Source: Strigamia acuminata (Eukaryota > Arthropoda > Chilopoda > Geophilomorpha > Linotaeniidae). From it: 64,000 bases of DNA. The notes below the pieces were generated by a model. It ran no database searches, was not told the origin of the DNA, and was given only the letters and a program-made list of their open reading frames with translations. This document shows, one piece after another, positions 10,464 to 21,905 of the stretch (the first letter of the stretch is position 1; every line of letters starts with the position of its first letter). The position numbers and the translations under genes were made by a program. The DNA is taken from positions 6,000,501 through 6,064,500 of the forward strand of contig OX442318.1 in the NCBI GenBank assembly GCA_949358305.1, written 5' to 3'.

Positions 10464-13321
10464 ATGTTGCTATTATTATTCATTTCCTTTTACCACGTAA
10501 TTCAACCATTAAATGGTTTCAGGTAGTATCTTTAGTGTCTATTAATTGTGGATACAATCCTAACAGAATTTTGGCACAGTGATAAAGAAATATCTCGCCT
10601 TATCCCAGAAAACTACACAACAGTAAAACCACAAGACACTGGTAAGTTATTTCAAATTATTTTTTTAAAACTAAAAATTCATTTTAATTAAAAATAATTT
10701 TCAGAACCGGTCATTTTTAACTGGACCATTGCTCCATATTTGGTATCTGACTTATCATTAAAACAAATGGTACAAACAAACGACAAATAAATTTGCATTC
10801 ATTTATAAATGTGTTCAAAAAATTAATGCAACTTTGCCAATAAAATCATATTATGCTAGGAATTCAGTGTTGATCTTGGAATTTCGGCATTTTGGATTGA
10901 TGATGATTTACAACCCCCGAAAACACCCAGCTTCGTGAACTTACCATCTGACACGGCAAAGAAATTGTGGCATCCTTGGATAGAATTTCCAAATAGCAAA
11001 AACAGTGACCTTTTAATCGACCCTAATAAACACACGTTTCGTCTGGTCGGAAAAACTATCGTAATAGTGTACAGGTACATTCCAAATTGCTACTATGTGC
11101 ATGGCAGTTATAGTCATTTTAGCGACGCTCATTTTAGCGACACAAAAACCTAGGTTTTAGCGACAAGCCGGCTCAAAAAAGTGGTTTTCATCAAAAAACC
11201 AGTAAGGGTAGGGGGGTCTTAGGAATTAAACCTAGGTTTTTGTGTCGCTAAAATGACATGTTCGCTAAAACGGTGTGTCGCTAAAATGAAATCGCTAAAA
11301 TGATGGAGATCCGTGCATGTTTGCAAAGAAAATGTGAAAAAATGAGTATATTTCTAGGAAAATGTTTGTGTTTACGTGTGTCTACGACCTCAGTTTCTAT
11401 CCTTTTGACACGCAGAGATGCAGCATTGACATCGAACTCAGTAAGTAATATGTCAAGAAGATCAGTGCTGACCAAACTGCTACAATCGATCAAGCACAAA
11501 GTGTATTTTATAAATGAATTTATCACTACAAGTACTATACGTATTTTGAGAAATTAAAATTTGTTTGAAACACATGCAATAGATGGCGCCACAAACAAGA
11601 GATCTTTTATTGATGAAGAGTGATGCATAAAAGAGCAATCACTTAAAAGGATAGTTTGTTGTTGATTGTTGATAGCTGTTTAATTAGTAATGATGATATA
11701 TCTTAATTAATGGTTCAGCGCCATGGAACGCAGGAAATCTAACACATCTGTCTTGCCCGTACCCTCCATCAACCGACGGATCTGTCGAAACAGTTGTTGT
11801 AGTTGTAGCATTTGTTGCAGTTTTGCCAGTTATATGTGTGGGATGTTACAGCGATATGTACGAGCAACGTTATTTCAGGAATTGATAAATTAAAATACTT
11901 AATTCTTCCACACTCAAAAACTAATAAAATTTACACGCCTTTCAACAGCTCCATGGAATGGACCCATAAACATCGATGTCACCAAATTTGATTTCTCCGA
12001 CACCGACGACCTTTTAGTCCCACCAGAATATTGGCTCGTCAATTCCGATCAATCACTAAACACCTGTGAAGACATTCAGGAAGAATATAACAGCAAGTTT
12101 CTGTAAAATGAATTGAAACATCACTTTGTTGGATACACTTTCTTGTCATTTCAGATGTGTCGAATTATTGCTTCAGTTACAACTTTGTTTTTAAAAGAAT
12201 CCCAACTCAACATATACTCATCGTGTTTTTACCGAGCACGCTCATCGTGATTCTTTCGTGGATATCCTTCTGGTTGGACGTCGATTTGGCAGCACCACGA
12301 ATTGCACTTGGCCTCACATCACTACTAACATTGGCAACACAATTTAATGCTGCCCAAAAGAATGTACCTGCTGTGGCAACTATCAAAGCTCTAGATATAT
12401 GGATGTTTATTTGTATACTTGCAGTGTTTTCATCTTTAATGGTCTACGCCATAGCTTATACTTCTAAGCGATTGAATTCACTTCAAAGTGCTACGACAGA
12501 AGCTTCTATGGTAAATAGATTTTGTGACTGGAAAATCTATATGTAATACCATGTTCATACCAATGGATCAAGTTTGGCTGGATCTGATCCGCCCGATTTG
12601 ATCTAACTGAACAGAGTTCCAATATCACTTGGATGGAGTTATGTTCGCACCAAAATGTGATTCAATCAAGCCAAACCGGGTGCGTAACAATGGAGTGCTA
12701 CAGATTTCTGACATTATTTAATGAATTCCAACCCGAATCAAATCGTCCAATCGCGTTGTGGGAACTCGATTGACGAACGGAGTTGTTGGGCACACGGATC
12801 AAGATCCGTGAATGGAGTTCAGTGTTCACACCAGTCTTGGCTGTAGATTCGCAGCGTCGGATAAGATCCAAAAGCTTGGTGTGAACATGGTATTACAATG
12901 TTACAATGCTAAAACCCAATGCATGGGTTCTATTAACAATAATAAACCACTATAAAAGCAGCAAGCCATTTTCAAAATTGTTATATTGTTACACTGGGGT
13001 GTGATATCAAGGCATCCTGGCAAAGGTATTGGCTGGTCAGCTCATGTTGTTTTGGGTTTGTTGCATGTAGGTTTTTCCTATTTATTCCTATTTTTTATGT
13101 AGTTTGAGTTTGACCAAATATCAATAGCAAAATGCCAATAAAATTAATTTGATTTTCATGGTTTTCCTCAGATTCCTGCAAATACAAGGAAGTGTGTGAC
13201 ATTCAGAAGAATTTTAAATCGATTAAATATCAGAAATATCAACATTGACGAAAAAGCAAGAATAATCTTTCCATTGTTTTTTATCATTTTCAATCTCATT
13301 TACTGGACTATCTACTTGTAA
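10464..13321 (+). CDS. L5: glycine-receptor-like Cys-loop ion channel subunit, near-twin of L3
   Basis: 377 aa from exons 10464-10522, 10580-10641, 10705-10769, 10860-11074, 11358-11440, 11949-12092, 12155-12510 and 13172-13321. Domain order and the NSKNSD replacement of NCKSC are as in L3; TM1-TM3 is almost identical (APRIALGLTSLLTLATQF). Differences from L3 include TPWNGP for HPWNGP at the start of exon 6 and an extra codon before the exon 7 donor. Intron 4 carries a foldback element (11104-11312) and intron 7 carries a 348-bp MITE (12546-12893); both sit cleanly in introns, so splicing can be unaffected. Intron 6 has a GC donor (AACA|GCAAGT). Confidence 0.85.
11104..11312. mobile_element. 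Foldback element with iterated GTCGCTAAAATG motifs in L5 intron 4
   Basis: 209 bp made of inverted arms containing CATTTTAGCGAC units (reverse GTCGCTAAAATG) and a palindromic AACCTAGGTT block, flanked by the direct repeat GTGCATG (11097-11103 and 11313-11319). The L3 paralogue shows the empty site (ACATGTTTGC near 6787-6796). A second copy lies at about 58490-58783. Confidence 0.8.
12546..12893. mobile_element. 348-bp MITE with TA target site in L5 intron 7
   Basis: Terminal inverted repeats of about 18 bp starting ATACCATGTTCA and ending TGAACATGGTAT, flanked by TA (12544-12545 and 12894-12895). The equivalent position in L3 and in the L7 remnant lacks it. A diverged second copy is at 42969-43306. 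Non-coding; superfamily with TA duplication, possibly Tc1/mariner. Confidence 0.75.
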
Positions 13322-13739
13322 CCCGACGAAAATCGCTATGGGCAGCTAAACTGCAATGAATTTAGATATTTGCCATACATTGTGGATATTTGTTTTGTTG
13401 TTTTGTTCCCAGTTTAAAGCATTTAAAATTTTAAAAACTGAAGTAAATAAAAATAAAACGTTGAAAGTCTAAGACGGTTCCACTTGGAAGAAAAACATGG
13501 AGCCAATACACCAATTTGCTTGCTTGTTATTCACCGGATCTTGTGGTAGTAACCGGTCAATATAATGTCTCCTTTTCCCTCGTAAAAATGGAATTTCCAG
13601 TTTAATTTTTTGTTTTTAACATTGATTGGTAGTTTCATAAGCAAAAGTTAAACTGTCCGTTGACAGCTACAACGATTCAATAAATTGATTCCACAAAATG
13701 TAGTTACGTTCCTTCTTTACGAGCACATAAACTTTAAAT

Positions 13740-13753
13740 TTTACCATAGAAAC
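13740..13753 (+). promoter_or_regulatory. RFX X-box-like motif before L6
   Basis: TTTACCATAGAAAC, 13 of 14 consensus positions, 55 bp before the L6 ATG. Confidence 0.6.
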
Positions 13754-13808
13754 ATCAACAGTCAAAACACTCAGCTACATGATCTGCAAAAGAAACACTG
13801 GATTGAAA

Positions 13809-15550
13809 ATGCTCCTTTTACTTTACTGTTTTTACTGTGTTAATGGCCTCACAAACGGATTAAGGTAATGTCTCTTATCAAGTCAACCACCCATTAACAA
13901 TTATACAACTCTAACAAACATTTTAATAGTGATGAAAAAATGACTAATCTTATGCCAGAAAATTATACAACTATAAGACCAAAAAGTGGTGGTAAGTTTG
14001 GTTAATCTTTAAAGTAAACATCATTCTTTAATTAAAATACCGGTAATTATTTCCAATTGAACTTTTTTTTCCAGAGCCAATTATTGTAATATGGGATTTT
14101 ATACCTCATTTGATATCTGACTTGAATTTAAAGCACATGGTATGTAAAGAATTGCTAAAGTAACAACGAAATGTCACATCCTAACCTATTTAATCAATTT
14201 TTGGTAGGAATTCACTGCTGATCTTACAATTACCGCTTATTGGAAAGATGTAGAGTTAACAGCGAATTCAACAGACCAAATTTACTTACCATCTGCTGTA
14301 GCAAAAAGATTGTGGTATCCGTGGATGAAATTCCTGAATTGCAAAAGCTGCGACACTGACATCATCGATCCCAATAAAAATACATTGTTCCTCGTTGGTC
14401 AAGTAATTTGGGTGCAATACAGGCGAGATAAAAATATTCAATGTTAACCGACCATTCTGAATCTAATTTTCAACTATTTTCAGGAAATCAATCAAATTTA
14501 TCTGCATCTTTGATTTTAGTCATTATCCTTTTGATAAACAGCAATGTAATATCGATGTACAGCTTTGTAAGTATCTAAGTAAAGGTTATATTCACCTTTT
14601 GAATATTTACTTTATCAAGTGAAAACTAAATTATTAAAAAACATTTCACGATATCAAAGTCTAACTTTCTAAATTTTGTTTTTTCACTAGACGGTTGGAA
14701 TGGTCCTGTAAACCTCTCTTTGAAAACAGATTTAGATAAAGATATATTAGTACCACCAGAATACAGTCTCAATAGTTTCGAGCTACTGTTTATACCCTGT
14801 AAAAATACCAGTGTGAATGGCAAGTTCTTACTAAAATACGTTGTAAGAGTGAAAACTATTGGTGGCATTAATTTATTTTACAGGTGTGAACACTTGCTTC
14901 AGGTACACCTTAGTTTTTAAAAGGATCCCAATTCAATATGTAATGCTCCTGTTCGTACCTAGCATTCTCATTGTGATGCTTTCTTGGATATCATTCTGGT
15001 TGAAAGTAGAATTGGCAGCCCCGAGAGTTGCGCTCGGTCTGACATCACTACTCACACTGGCAACTCAATTCAATTCAGCAGAAAAAGATTTACCTTCCGT
15101 GGCAACAATCAAAGCGCTAGACATATGGATGTTTGTTTGCATTTTTATGGTTTTTGCATCCATGTTAGTTTTCGCAATAGCTTACTGTTCTCACCAGTTA
15201 CAAATGCAGAAAACCACCAACCTCATTAGTTGCACACCCCAGTTTACTAACCAAAGAAAACAACCAGTTGAACCAACAGTCAATGTAAGACTGAGAAAAT
15301 ATTTTAGTCAGTAGTTAGTGCTTTAAAAAGATAGCATGAATGCAATTTAATCAGATTTTTATATTTTCTTTTCAAGGAACCTCGGAATAAAAGCAAAAGA
15401 GAGATCTACACAACAATCTTAAGAAGAATCTTAAGAAGAATCTTAAAGCGAATTGATATAAAAAACATCAACATCGACTCAAAAGCTAGAAAAATTTTTC
15501 CCTTGTCGTTTCTCATTTTCAATATTGCATTTTGGATCATTTACACTTAA
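13809..15550 (+). CDS. L6: glycine-receptor-like Cys-loop ion channel subunit
   Basis: 394 aa from exons 13809-13864, 13930-13991, 14075-14139, 14208-14422, 14484-14566, 14691-14819, 14884-15284 and 15377-15550. Signal peptide (MLLLLYCFYCVNGLTNG), NCKSCD in exon 4, Cys-loop (CIFDFSHYPFDKQQC), VPPEY loop, loop C pair (IPCKN ... NTC), TM1 (LSWISFWLKVEL), TM2 (APRVALGLTSLLTLATQF), TM3 (WMFVCIFMVFASMLV) and TM4 ending IIYT. The TM3-TM4 loop is only about 75 residues. The pre-TM4 helix has a doubled ILRR block from a 12-bp tandem repeat in exon 8. Introns 4 and 6 have GC donors (ACAG|GCGAG, AATG|GCAAGT). No lesion seen. Confidence 0.88.
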
Positions 15551-16146
15551 AACATCAATTTAAGTCACATTATTGATCATATTTCAATAATTTGTAATTT
15601 TGCAACAAAGAAAAATGCTTTTTCTCATTCAAGTTCAGACTAAAAACAAAATCATTAATCACTAAGCTGTCAACTTCATTGAAATAAACACTCTGCTGGC
15701 AACGACTACTTGTAGCACAAATAAATGAACTTAAATAATAATTTAGATTGTGTAATGTATTGCGCATGAACAATTACAACCAACAATGGTCATTGTAAGT
15801 TGCTAGGCAGTAAGTTGCCTAGCATCATCTTTCTGGTTCGCAATGAAAGTCAGTCGACTTAGAATTTGCAAAGTGTTTACTAGTGTCAATCCTTTCTCCC
15901 CCTGAGTCTACTTTGGCCAGTCCTGATGTTCCATGAAGGACTGCCAATCCATAGTTGATTAACTAATAAACGGACAAACTCGTAATTATTGTTGTAAGTC
16001 TTATTATTTAACCGTATTCACTTAGCGCACACATTTTACCTTATCTCGTGTAGGTTTCTTACTAGTTGTAGTAAAGTGTTAGTCTTAACTTAAATCTTTA
16101 GGTAGTTTAAATCATATATTTACTACCTCAAAGATAGAATTGTCAC
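15551..16146. other. Spacer with a possible solo LTR
   Basis: After the L6 3' region, about 15795-16148 has an LTR-like character: it starts TGTAAG, contains AATAAAC near 15965, ends TTGTCACA and abuts a channel exon fragment directly. No second LTR or target-site duplication was found, so this is only a suggestion. No gene seen. Confidence 0.3.
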
Positions 16147-16148
16147 AA

Positions 16149-16628
16149 CTTCTAAGCGATTGAATACACTTCAAAGTACTACGACAAGGTAAATAGATTT
16201 TATGACTGGAAAACCTACGTGTAACAATGTTACAATGCTAAAACCCAATGCATGGGTTCTATTAAAAAAGACAGCAAGCCATTTTCAACATTGTTATATT
16301 GTGAGACTGGGGTGTGATATCAAGGCAGCCTGGCAAAGGGTTACCAAGATATTGGCTGGTCAGCTCACGTTGTCTTGGGATTGTTGCATGTAGGTTTTTC
16401 CTATTTATTCCGATTTTTGATATAGTTTGACCAAATATCAAAAGCAAAATGCCAATAAAATTAATCTATTTCACCTCAATTCCTGAAAATACAAGGAAAT
16501 TTGTGACATTCAGAAGAATTTTAAATTGACTAAATATCAGAAATATCAACATTGAATAAAAAGCAAGAATAATCTTTCCATTGTTTTTTATCATTTTCAA
16601 TCTCAGTTACTGGACTATCTACATGTAA
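16149..16628 (+). pseudogene. L7: 3' remnant of an L3/L5-type channel gene
   Basis: Starts inside the end of exon 7 (ACTTCTAAGCGATTGAATAC, 16149-16192), continues through an intron 7 copy and ends with a TM4 exon copy (16479-16628). The acceptor AG has been lost (CTCAATTCC for CTCAGATTCC), and in-frame stops TGA and TAA interrupt the TM4 exon. All upstream exons are missing. Duplicate of the L5 3' end without the 12546 MITE. Confidence 0.8.
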
Positions 16629-16783
16629 CCCTACACAACTCGCTATGGGCAGCTAAACTGCAATGAATTTAGATCTTTGCCATTTTAAAAACTGAAATAA
16701 ATAAAAATTAAACGTTGAAAGTCTAAGATGGTTCCACCAGGAATAAAAACATGGAGCCGATACACCAATTTGCTTGCTTGCTA

Positions 16784-17179
16784 TACTCTGTCCATGTGTA
16801 ACTTGGGCTTATTTCCGATTGACTGAGACTTTTCACTTGTGTAGTGATACCAAAAATAGATCAAAACAATGGTTGCCATTTTGACTGCTTTCCAGACAAA
16901 ACAACCAACAAAAAAAATTTGAAAATTGTTTTGTTCCCTGGAAGAAGCAAGCAATAAACTTAATCAACAGGAATGTTGAAATAAACCAACATAAATCTTA
17001 ATTTTATGACTTCAAGATACATTTTCTTAGAAAATACAAACAACATTTCATCATTTCAATGATTAAAATCATCAAACAAATTTAAAACCACTCTGACCTA
17101 TTTTTCCTGGTAGCAGCACAGAGTGAGTTATGAGGCTCAGCCAATCGGAAATAGGCCCAAGTTACACATGGACAGAGTA
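16784..17179. mobile_element. 396-bp MITE with about 40-bp inverted repeats and TA target site
   Basis: Ends TACTCTGTCCATGTGTAACT and the matching inverse, flanked by TA (16782-16783 and 17180-17181). The homologous spacer 3' of L5 (about 13530-13545) and before L10 (about 29255-29268) shows the empty site. A right-half copy lies at about 54905-55112 inside L14. Confidence 0.8.
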
Positions 17180-17395
17180 TATTCACCGGATCGTGTGGTA
17201 TTAACCGGTCAATATAATTTTTCCTTTTCCCTCGTAAAAATGGAATATCCAGTTTAACATTTGTTTTAAACATCGATTGGTAGTTTCATAGGCAAAAGTT
17301 AAACTGTCCGTTGAAAGCTACAACTATTCAATAAATTGATTCCACAAAATGTAGTTACTGTACGTTCCTTCTTTACGAGCACATAAACTTTAAAT

Positions 17396-17409
17396 TTTAC
17401 CATAGAAAC
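17396..17409 (+). promoter_or_regulatory. RFX X-box-like motif before L8
   Basis: TTTACCATAGAAAC, 13 of 14 consensus positions, 55 bp before the orphan L8 exon 1. Confidence 0.5.
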
Positions 17410-17464
17410 ATCAACAGTCAAAACACTCAGCTATATGATCTGCAAAAGAAACACTGGATTAAAA

Positions 17465-17520
17465 ATGCTCCTTTTACTTTACTGTTTTTACTGTGTTAAT
17501 GGCCTCACAAACGGATTAAG
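17465..17520 (+). pseudogene. L8: orphan signal-peptide exon of an L6-type channel gene
   Basis: 56-bp exon 1 almost identical to that of L6 (ATG, signal peptide ending GLTNGL, donor GTAATG) with its complete upstream region. Directly after the donor the sequence becomes BEL/Pao integrase, so the rest of the gene is gone. The promoter and signal-peptide exon could in principle drive a spliced chimeric transcript; nothing shows that it does. Confidence 0.8.
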
Positions 17521-17523
17521 GTA

Positions 17524-18201
17524 ATGCAGGGATTTTTGAGTAATTTAAATATAAAATGGCGATTCATTGTAGAACGTGCTCCATGGTGGGGGGGTTTCTG
17601 GGAAACGATGCTAAAGTCCACTAAAATGAGTTTAAAGAAATCTTTAGGCAGGGGGTCGTTAGATTTTGAGGAATTGATAACAACTTTAGCAGAAATTGAG
17701 TCGTGCATTAATTCTCGGCCTATCACGTACGTCTATACAGAGGGAGAAGACGTCCAGCCTTTGACTTTGTCCCATTTTATGATTGGGAAGAGAAGCGATA
17801 ATTTGCCAGACCCAAGCCAAAAAATAAATTCAAGTCTTCCATCATCACGAGTCACATTGTTAAAGCGATGGAAGTCACGCCAACAGAAGATAGGACATTT
17901 ATGGAATCGGTGGAGACACGAGTATCTCACCGAATTACGTGTCCATAACCAGAAGAAGATTGATGCACGTGATGAGGTACGAGTCAGAGACGTAGTCCTC
18001 ATTGAGGAATTGAACCAGACAAGGATGACTTGGAAGATCGGTCGTGTCGTAGAAATTTATCGAGGACGAGACGGTCGTGTTAGGGCTTGCAAGTTGAAGT
18101 TACCAGTTGGGAAAAATTTGCGTAGACCAGTTCAGAGATTGTGCATTTTAGAATTGCACGAAGACAAATCGAGTGATGTAACCACTCCGCCCCCAGTGTG
18201 A
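17524..18201 (+). pseudogene. BEL/Pao retrotransposon fragment: integrase C-terminal end
   Basis: An open frame of 225 aa with the hallmarks of the C-terminal part of BEL/Pao polyproteins: VERAPWWGGFWE, then SCINSRPITYV, LTLSHFMIGK and the tail HEYLTELR followed by a basic C-terminal domain. The N-terminal part with protease, RT, RNase H and the catalytic integrase core is missing; the fragment starts immediately after the L8 exon 1 donor. It ends at TGA just before a probable 3' LTR. Confidence 0.85.
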
Positions 18202-18296
18202 AAACTGGAGTTTTAGTTAGAGTAGGGTGGGTTTGCAACAGGAGAGTTTTCAACATTGAGGGGACACTTTAATGAGGGAGTGACACTTTTATGAGG

Positions 18297-18500
18297 GTGT
18301 GACGTGTGTCCAGATGTGGAAAGTTTGACCTTGTTTAGCCTGATTTTAGTTTTGTAGACCCCAAATATATTAGACACAATAAACTTGTTTTTCAACCTTA
18401 AAGCATGTTTTATTTTGAGCAGCAGCCAAACCAGCAAAAATAGTAATTATAACCAGTTTTCAAACATATACATTACGAATTCGACCTGCGACATTTCAAA
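18297..18500 (+). repeat. Probable 3' LTR of the BEL/Pao fragment
   Basis: From TGTGACGTGTG to about ...GCGACA (18493) or a few bases further, with AATAAAC near 18379 as poly(A) signal. The right boundary is set by the abrupt start of Gr homology near 18501. No partner LTR remains, so the edges are approximate. Confidence 0.5.
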
Positions 18501-19240
18501 CAGACAACTCAAATCTACTCAATCGATGGCCACTTCTTAAAACCCTTTCAAGTTTCATATTCAATTCTTTAAAGCGATAGAACACCAAATGACACATGTA
18601 GTTAAAAAACCAGACAGAGATATTGATAAACGCTGTAGGAATCATTATTGCCAAAAAGCATTCAATGCACAGTACTACACGAGCAATGAACAAACGTTCA
18701 TCCGCAAGATTAATTCGAAAAAGAAATGCATTCGAATAAAGACGGATACCCTCGTCGTTTAGCAGGAGAACATCACCGACTGCGCACAATGTCCCGATCA
18801 CGACCAAACCAAACAAGCTCACAGAAGGAATTAAAGAATAACGCCACAGATTTCTCATACATGCAGTGTGATCACTTAAACAGGAGATAAAATCATCAAA
18901 CAAATTGGTCATTGCAATTCTTCTCTTATCCATAAACCACAAATTGAAGAGAGACAAGGAAATACATGTTAATAGACCGGCATACCAATTGACTGCGGTT
19001 ATTATTGGTGCATGTGCAGCAGTATGGATGAAGGACAAAGTATTGGAGTAGAAGAGCCAATTGGATTATTGCAAATACAAAGTGAGTGGTGAGTTTTCTT
19101 GTTGATAACTTGCCTTCCTTGCAAATTTCTATGCCAAATATGCCAAATGCATAACCCCAGAACAATTTCAACCTACTTGCATAGTCGTTAATTATTTTTT
19201 TTAGTTTTGTGGAATGAAAACTGATCACAGACAAATGCAT
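18501..19240 (-). pseudogene. Gr1: gustatory-receptor pseudogene (truncated, frameshifted)
   Basis: Minus-strand paralogue of the intact Gr2. It starts MHLSVISFHSTK and follows Gr2 through the first TM segments, then shifts frame near 19040 and continues (SFIHTAAHAPIIT ...) to HRLSRFELS. There the BEL/Pao LTR cuts the exon, so the second half of exon 1 and the two C-terminal exons are lost. The two lesions make it non-functional. Confidence 0.85.
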
Positions 19241-19869
19241 GTTGCGATGCTACTTGGAGTCAAAATGTGTTCACTCTAAATGCGTTTATGCTGGATTGCT
19301 GGGGAACCTCGCAAAGCGATTTTGACGTCATCAAAAATGACGTGAGGTCACACCTGATTGGCTGCGATCAAAATTGCTTAGCGACGCAATTCGCGCGGCA
19401 TCACTCCTAGTGTGTCTCTAGCATTAACGTCAATTGCCTGCAGTTTGTTGTGGGAGGTATAAGTTTATTTTATGGAAAAATAGACATAAATTTAATATTA
19501 AAAATATCATTATGTTGTGGATGTCTTTGGGCAGCGGTAGGTTCAACTTTGAAGTATTTTATGTACATTTTTATGTTACCAAAATTTCCGTCACAGCGCA
19601 ATTACAATCGAAACACCGTAATACGTTAAAAAAAATTGGGAAGGAAGTTCATTTAATAACTTCCTGTATGCTGGAGGTATAAAATACAAATTTCGTGCCA
19701 TTATACCGTTAATGGCATGTAAATGGTCGAAATATTTTATATATGAAACCTTTATGGTTACAAAGACATTAAAGAATGTCTTACACTTTATAGTTTCAAC
19801 AAACATTAGTTGATAGTTGATCGAATTATGATGAGTGAATGATTGTTTTGTTGTTTGCACAATCAACAC
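19241..19869. other. Spacer between Gr1 and Gr2
   Basis: Contains a CG-richer patch (19310-19420) with TGACGTCA and the GCGACGCAATTCGCGCGG segment, then AT-rich sequence. No gene recognised; it is the region upstream of Gr1 and downstream of Gr2. Confidence 0.4.
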
Positions 19870-21299
19870 CTATTGTGTTTGATAAACCAAAACAGCGTAC
19901 GTCAACAATGTAGCTGTCATCTAAAAAACAATAAAAATCGATATTTTCTTCATCTTTTTTCATTCGTTTTCATTCGTTTTGGTTAACACTTACGCTGAGA
20001 AAACTTGATGTATTCAGCAAAAATAATCCAGACGCATTGATACCTATGCGTGTGTTGACAAGTCGATAACTTAAGAGCGTATAATTAATATAATAATCAT
20101 AATCAATCTAAAAAAAATAAAAAAAAAATTAACGAAATATCAAGAAACATATTTTGCTGTGAAAGGCAAAAACTCTAATCATTTATCCATTATTAAATTA
20201 CCTGATTTGAATGAATAAGTGCTGATTTTGTAACAGGAAATGTAACTAATTTCACTGCTAATTTATGAGCCTGTAATCAAAACATTATTTAGAACAATCT
20301 CACATCTTTTGAATGACATCTTACCTCGACATTCACGAGTGAAGCTGCATTAAACAAACCAACAATCAACCACACTTGAATTAGAATATCAATCACAAAT
20401 ACAAGCAAATTCCATGTTGACAACTCCAAAGACAATCCTCTTAAGTTAAAACATAAACTCAGAATGATTCCAACAAGCCAAAACAAAATCAAAGGTGACC
20501 AAACATCACTCAACTCTTCAGTCACATCGCAAGCAAGTTGATGTTGGCAACGAAATTCGGACAAATCAAACCCACTCAATTGATTCCCACTCGATAAAAT
20601 CTTCTCAAGTTTCATATTCAAATATTTAAAGCGATAGAAAACCAAACGACACACGTAGTTAAAAAACCAGACAGAAATGCTGACAAATCCGAAAATCGGC
20701 GATATTAATAAAAATTCAACACACATCACAACACGAGCAATGAACAAATTTCCATCCGCAAAATTAATTCCAACAAAATATATCTTCGAATAAACTCTGA
20801 TACCCTCGTCGTTTTGCGTGAGAACATCACCGACTGTGCACAATGTCCAGATCACGACCAAACCAAACAAACACACAGAGGGGACCAAGGTGTACAGCCA
20901 CAGATTTTTCATGCATTCAGTGTGGTCACTTAGACAGGAAATAGAATCATCGTGCAATTTGGTGATTGCAATTCTTCTCTTGCTCATCAACCACAGATTG
21001 AATACGGACAAGGAAATATTGACTAAAGTACCGGCATACGCACTAATTGTGGTTATTGCAGATACAACTGCAAAGGTGTGGATGAAGCAGAGAAAGTAGT
21101 GGAGTAGAATGGTCAATTGGATTATTGCAAATACAAAGAGAGTGATGAGTTTTCTTGTTGATAACTTGCCATCCTTGTAAATTTCTAAGCCAAATATGCC
21201 AAATGCATAACCCCAGAACGATTTCAACCTACTTCTACAGTCGCTAATTGGTTTTTTGCGTGGTTTCACGGAATAAAAATTGTCTACAGACAAATGCAT
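19870..21299 (-). CDS. Gr2: gustatory receptor family chemoreceptor
   Basis: Three exons on the minus strand: 21299-20325, 20107-19994 and 19920-19870, all joined in phase 0, giving 379 aa. The long first exon encodes at least six hydrophobic segments (for example KLITLFVFAIIQLTILL, LYTLVPSVCLFGLVVIW, LVFVIDILIQVWLIVGLF). The second exon carries RLVNTRIGINASGLFLLNTS and the last carries LLTYAVLVYQTQ, the T-Y-x5-Q signature of arthropod and related Gr proteins. Two short phase-0 C-terminal exons are also typical of the family. These are seven-TM ligand-gated cation channels or receptors of the sensory neuron membrane with the N-terminus inside. Ligand unknown. No lesion seen. Confidence 0.88.
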
Positions 21300-21586
21300 G
21301 TTGTGGTTGTGTCTGCAGTCAAAGTATGTAGTGTTGCCAAGTGCTTGAAAGTAAACTCAAAGACAGATAATTGATGTCTTATCAATATAATGTGGTTAAT
21401 ATCAGCAAAAGACAAACACTTTTCATGTTAACATAATTGCAGGTAAACAATCGAAAGCTAATGGTGGAAAACAAAGACTTAAAGTGTGTTTTACAGTTTT
21501 ACCAGAGACTTGTCAATCAAATTAACTCGTGATAATAAAGCTAGATGATTTGTCACTTTCGATTTTCTTGTTTGTACATTAAACAC
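21300..21586. other. Spacer between Gr2 and the Gr3 remnant
   Basis: Upstream (minus-strand) region of Gr2; AT-rich, no gene seen. Confidence 0.4.
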
Positions 21587-21829
21587 TTAGTATGATTGAT
21601 ACAGCACAATAACATACGTCAGCACCGTCGCTGCCATCTATAAAATACAAACAATAAAAGTGCGTGTCATTCTGCATTATCTTTTCATTCGCTCTACACA
21701 GTGCTGTGCCGAGTTAAAACTTACGCTGATAAAACTTGAATCATCCAGCAAAAATAATCCAGAAGCATTTATGCCAATTCGTGTGTTGACAAGTCGCTCA
21801 CTCAACAGTAAGTAATTCACAATAACGTA
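21587..21829 (-). pseudogene. Gr3: orphan C-terminal exons of a gustatory receptor
   Basis: Exon 3 copy at 21637-21587 (VLTYVIVLYQSY then stop) with its acceptor, and exon 2 copy ending at 21725 with a good donor (RLVNTRIGINASGLFLLDDS). The long first exon is absent. Upstream (minus sense) the exon 2 copy passes into a 38-bp tandem repeat and then into exon 3 of Gr4 without an intron. Confidence 0.75.
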
Positions 21830-21905
21830 TGTCGCTCACTCAACAGTAAGTAATTCACAATAACGTATGTCGCTCACTCAACAGTGAGTAATTCACAATA
21901 ACGTA
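21792..21905. repeat. 38-bp unit repeated three times inside Gr coding remnants
   Basis: Unit TCGCTCACTCAACAGTAAGT plus 18 further bases, at 21792-21829, 21830-21867 and 21868-21905; the third has one change (CAGTGAGT). 38 is not a multiple of 3, so the expansion breaks the Gr frame. Confidence 0.9.

Noticed and set aside
15795-16148. Firm call of a solo BEL or Gypsy LTR
   Set aside because: Has LTR-like ends and AATAAA but no target-site duplication and no partner; kept only as a low-confidence note.
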